DNA of 64,000 bases from Chitinophaga fulva (GTDB lineage: Bacteria > Bacteroidota > Bacteroidia > Chitinophagales > Chitinophagaceae), in NCBI RefSeq assembly GCF_012927205.1, contig NZ_JABBGC010000001.1:1426001-1490000 (forward strand). The letters are read 5' to 3'. A program made the translations under genes and the position numbers. The first letter of the stretch is position 1. Every line of letters starts with the position of its first letter. Of this stretch, positions 61,665 through 64,000 are shown in pieces. Below the pieces are notes generated by a model that was given only the letters and a program-made list of their open reading frames with translations, was not told the DNA's origin and made no database searches.

Positions 61665-62486
61665 TTATGGATGAGGGAAAGGTGGTACGCGGTGATTGGG
61701 CACCCGGTAATTCAGTGCTGCGGTGGTGCCGCTGGTCACGTCGATGGTCACGCCGGTGATTTTACTGGCCATACCGGAAGCCAGGAATACGGCTGTCTGT
61801 GCGATATCTGCCATCAGCGGCAGTTGTTTCAGCATGGTATCGGCTTCCATTTTCCCCAGTACATCTTTCATCACTTCCGGAGCGCTTTCTATCGCGCTTT
61901 TGAATACGTTGGAATCCGGCGAACCGCCGGAGCGGATGGTCAGTACCCTGACGCCGTAAATGCCCAGTTCGGAGGCGAGATTGGTGGAGAGGGATTCGAT
62001 AGCGCAACAGGCAGCAGCGAATCCTCCGGTGAGTGGATAACCGATCCCGCCGGGTGTTGCGGTCAGGAAAAGGATAACGCCCGAGCCCTGGCCTTTCATC
62101 ACCTGTCCGGCTGCTTTGGCTGTCAGGAAGCGGGTTTGCAGGAAGCGGGTGACTGGTGTTACATAGTCATCTACGGAAAGTTCGATGAGCGGTACATCCT
62201 GGATAACATCTACTCCTGCTGCATTGAAGGAGATGTCTACTGTGCCATATTGTTGTTTTACGGCGGTGATATGCTGTATGACGGCTTTTTCGTCAAAGGC
62301 GTCCACTTCCGCGATTTCGGCCTGTCCGCCGGCAGCCTTTATCCTGTCTGCTGTTTGTTGAACAGATGCCAGCCGGTGACCAGTCAGCAATACGCGGGCG
62401 CCAGCCTGTGCCAGCGCTTCCGCTACGGCACTGCCGAGCGAACCGCCGGCGCCATAAACAATCGCATTTTTGTGTTGCAGTAACAT
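61665..62486 (-). CDS. SDR-family protein without the usual YxxxK pair
   Basis: The 273-residue protein has an SDR Rossmann fold. The cofactor motif is VYGAGGSLGSAVAEALAQAGARVLLTGHR at residues 11-39 in two overlapping parts, and SFNAAGVDV holds the NAG-type motif. At the site where SDRs carry Tyr-x-x-x-Lys, this protein reads FAAAC (in GGFAAACCAIESLS), so both catalytic residues are replaced. The expected Ser is also a Thr/Ala (LFLTATPGG). It could bind NAD(P) without being a classical dehydrogenase, or use another mechanism. It lies before a GNAT gene on the same strand, 36 bp apart. Confidence 0.88.
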   Translation of the reverse strand: MLLQHKNAIVYGAGGSLGSAVAEALAQAGARVLLTGHRLASVQQTADRIKAAGGQAEIAEVDAFDEKAVIQHITAVKQQYGTVDISFNAAGVDVIQDVPLIELSVDDYVTPVTRFLQTRFLTAKAAGQVMKGQGSGVILFLTATPGGIGYPLTGGFAAACCAIESLSTNLASELGIYGVRVLTIRSGGSPDSNVFKSAIESAPEVMKDVLGKMEADTMLKQLPLMADIAQTAVFLASGMASKITGVTIDVTSGTTAALNYRVPNHRVPPFPHP

Positions 62487-62522
62487 AACATGGAAGATTT
62501 ACAAGGTGATCGATGTACTCAG

Positions 62523-63017
62523 TTACGCCAATAATGTTTCATATAGCAACAGCTCCTCTCCGTTATACATAATCGTTTCGCTATAGTGAAGCCCCAACTT
62601 TTCCAGTAAGTGGATAGAACGGCTGTTTCCCGGCAGTGTGGTAGCCAGGATATGTGTGTGTGCTTTATCCGTTTTCAGCGCCTCCAGCAGGGCGGATGCT
62701 GCTTCAAAAGCATAACCCTGGCTGGCATGTTCCGGCAGAAAAGCAAATCCGATATCATGGTGTGGTAAATAGGTCCGCTTGATAACGGTAACGATGCCCA
62801 TCGGCTGACGGTCATGCTGCCGGAAGACGACCCTGAAGTCTGTGTCAGGGTTGTCAATCACCCGTTGTATATAACTGATGGCATCGTTTATATGATGCAC
62901 ATGCCGATCGCCGATAAACTGTTTCCAGGCAGGGGTGTTCACCAATACAAAAATAAAGGCAGCTTCATGGGTTGTGATGGGTTCTATGAATAGCCGTTCT
63001 GTTTGCAATGTCTCCAT
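62523..63017 (-). CDS. GNAT-family N-acetyltransferase (RimJ/RimL-like)
   Basis: The 164-residue protein starts METLQTERLFIEPITTHEAAFIFVLVNTPAWKQFIGDR, a classic RimJ/RimL start. It has HHDIGFAFLPEHASQGYAFEAASALLEAL (acetyl-CoA loop QGYAFEA) and LATTLPGNSRSIHLLEKLGLHYSETI at the C-terminus. The target amine is unknown. It probably shares a transcript with the SDR gene 36 bp downstream. Confidence 0.92.
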   Translation of the reverse strand: METLQTERLFIEPITTHEAAFIFVLVNTPAWKQFIGDRHVHHINDAISYIQRVIDNPDTDFRVVFRQHDRQPMGIVTVIKRTYLPHHDIGFAFLPEHASQGYAFEAASALLEALKTDKAHTHILATTLPGNSRSIHLLEKLGLHYSETIMYNGEELLLYETLLA

Positions 63018-63161
63018 CGTGAGAATGCTGTTTCAACGAACTTACAATTTTTACAGAAAAATCGTAAAAAGATTACATGAGAAGTTGATTTGAAATATAT
63101 TATAATGCGATATTTTTATTATATATATTGGATGTTCAACCTAAATGTAAATCGTTATTTT

Positions 63162-63584
63162 ATGAAAAAACTCATCCTTGGTTCCTTCGCCCTGTTGATG
63201 TTTTCAGCTTCTATGCTGATATTCCAGATCAGCTGTAAAAAATCTGCTGAAGCAGAAAGTCCCATGCCAGCTGTGCCTGTACAGATTAATAAAGTGGCAT
63301 TTACAAGATACTCCCAGAATGGGGGAACAGAAATCTGTGTGATGAACTATGACGGCACCGGATTGGTGAAAGTGCCAGTTCAGCTGGGAGCAAACCAAAG
63401 CATCACAGACGAAGTACGCCTGTCGCCGGATGGCAGAAAGGTGTTCTTTGTCCTGTACACACCGGGAACCAATGAAACCAAAAAAGAGGACATTTATTCC
63501 TGTGACATCGACGGTAAAAACCAGAAGAAAATTTACGGCATGCCCGACGGTGGTGGTAACACTATCTTAGGTGGTGCTTATTAA
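63162..63584 (+). CDS. Small lipoprotein with TolB-like repeats
   Basis: The 140-residue protein starts at ATG 63162 (MKKLILGSFALLMFSASMLIFQISC), with the lipobox QISC and Cys25. A longer frame from 63090 adds 24 residues without a signal. The body carries about two PD40/TolB-like beta-propeller units (INKVAFTRYSQNGGTEICVMNYDGTGLVKV and DEVRLSPDGRKVFFVLYTPG, then DIYSCDIDGKNQKKIYG). A real propeller needs six or so, so this is a short relative or a truncated one. It is closed by a palindromic terminator. Confidence 0.75.
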   Translation: MKKLILGSFALLMFSASMLIFQISCKKSAEAESPMPAVPVQINKVAFTRYSQNGGTEICVMNYDGTGLVKVPVQLGANQSITDEVRLSPDGRKVFFVLYTPGTNETKKEDIYSCDIDGKNQKKIYGMPDGGGNTILGGAY

Positions 63585-63603
63585 TTGCCCGGTATATTGG
63601 AAT

Positions 63604-63633
63604 AAAAGGTCCGTGCCATGGCACGGACCTTTT
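63604..63633. terminator. Perfect 30-bp palindromic bidirectional terminator
   Basis: AAAAGGTCCGTGCCA is followed directly by its reverse complement, with A and T runs at the ends. It sits between the plus-strand lipoprotein and the minus-strand 66-residue gene. Confidence 0.85.
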
Positions 63634-63639
63634 TTATGA

Positions 63640-63840
63640 TCAGTTGAAAGCCTGGAAATCAATGGTGGCAGGCTTATCGGCGTTTTCTTTTTCCGGATGC
63701 ACCACTACTTCTATGGGCGCTTCTTCCCTGAATCGGGGCATACTGATAGGCACGCCGGCAAAAAGGCATAAGCACATGGCCGCGAGCATACAGTACGCAA
63801 CGATCCGTAATGCCCGGAATACGGGTTGCAGACGTTTCAT
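63640..63840 (-). CDS. Small membrane-anchored protein
   Basis: The 66-residue product has one hydrophobic segment (IVAYCMLAAMCLCLFAGVPI, residues 13-32) after a basic start (MKRLQPVFRALR), then a short charged tail. It reads as a single-pass inner-membrane protein with the tail outside. An overlapping plus-strand frame is judged a shadow. The function is unknown. Confidence 0.5.
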   Translation of the reverse strand: MKRLQPVFRALRIVAYCMLAAMCLCLFAGVPISMPRFREEAPIEVVVHPEKENADKPATIDFQAFN

Positions 63841-63882
63841 TTTGTAATGTTTAAATCAAAAAATAACTACTTGAATAAATAA

Positions 63883-64000
63883 CTAAATGAACGGGGCGTC
63901 TGTGGGAGAAGGTTCAGGAAATATTTTTAGTTGCGGGAGATGCCTGACTGTTTCAAAGCTCCGGCATGTTTCCGCTGCGCGACGAAGCTGTATTTTGGTT
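63883..64000 (-). CDS. C-terminal fragment of a gene running in from the right
   Basis: A minus-strand frame is open from the window edge to a TAG at 63883-63885 and ends with RHLPQLKIFPEPSPTDAPFI. The tail looks like a plausible protein end. It is 43 bp upstream of the 66-residue gene on the same strand. The frame is too short to identify or to be sure of. Confidence 0.3.
   Translation of the reverse strand, partial: TKIQLRRAAETCRSFETVRHLPQLKIFPEPSPTDAPFI

Overview
The window reads as chromosomal DNA of a Bacteroidota bacterium, most likely Chitinophagaceae and Chitinophaga-like. This is inferred from two SusC/SusD outer-membrane uptake loci, tandem sulfatases, DUF4843, PKD-like and DUF3127 proteins, a 1106-residue SecA with a C-terminal zinc motif, weak Shine-Dalgarno sites, and promoters of the Bacteroidota type (TTTG, about 19 nt, TAnnTTTG) in front of both tRNAs and several genes. 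No 16S rRNA or other species marker is present, so the genus is an inference.

Layout. 1-6108: the 3' part of a nutrient-uptake operon (truncated SusC, SusD, DUF4843 lipoprotein, PKD-like lipoprotein). 6452-12209: housekeeping genes secA, deoC, a SPOR protein and an M20 amidohydrolase. 12356-15141: a minus-strand operon of an ABC ATPase, its permease, a GntR/YtrA-type repressor and a putative adhesin-like membrane protein, with a perfect 26-bp operator at its head. 15142-15758: a repeat-built spacer. 15759-23744: glyA, a sugar nucleotidyltransferase, an FMN-dependent dioxygenase/reductase, a NatAB-like ABC exporter, a FAD protein and a DUF3127 OB-fold protein. 24304-25737: dnaA. 25849-28447: a decayed gene, tRNA-Ser(GCT), a DUF1016/PDDEXK nuclease and an acetyltransferase. 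28582-30936: a TonB-dependent siderophore-type receptor. 31395-40077: SusC/SusD with two tandem sulfatases and a convergent AraC regulator, which together look like a system for taking up and desulfating a sulfated compound. 40208-41197: a quinone-oxidoreductase-like enzyme.

The accessory hot spot is 41348-44370. tRNA-Pro(TGG) and its terminator are followed by about 2.9 kb of AT-rich DNA, and this is closed by a second copy of the tRNA 3' tail and terminator (52-53 bp, nearly identical). The segment between the repeats carries a large HEPN-type protein with an RNxxxH ribonuclease motif and, convergently, an AbiEii-like nucleotidyltransferase with a small overlapping partner gene behind twin palindromes. 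No integrase is visible. This is the best candidate in the window for an undescribed defence or toxin-antitoxin-like module.

44371-64000 is a mosaic of small regulatory and metabolic units: an alpha/beta hydrolase / Crp / NTF2 cluster; two HxlR regulators, each with a clear repeated operator and a DoxX-like membrane protein nearby; a class 3 lipase; an ECF sigma factor followed by a protein that joins a single inner-membrane helix to a C-terminal barrel-like domain; a periplasmic-looking isochorismatase-fold hydrolase; a Crp/Fnr regulator; a nucleotidyltransferase; an SDR protein without the usual catalytic pair; GNAT acetyltransferases; and several lipoproteins and proteins I do not recognise.

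All calls come from reading the sequence and translated frames by eye. No database search, folding program or HMM was run.
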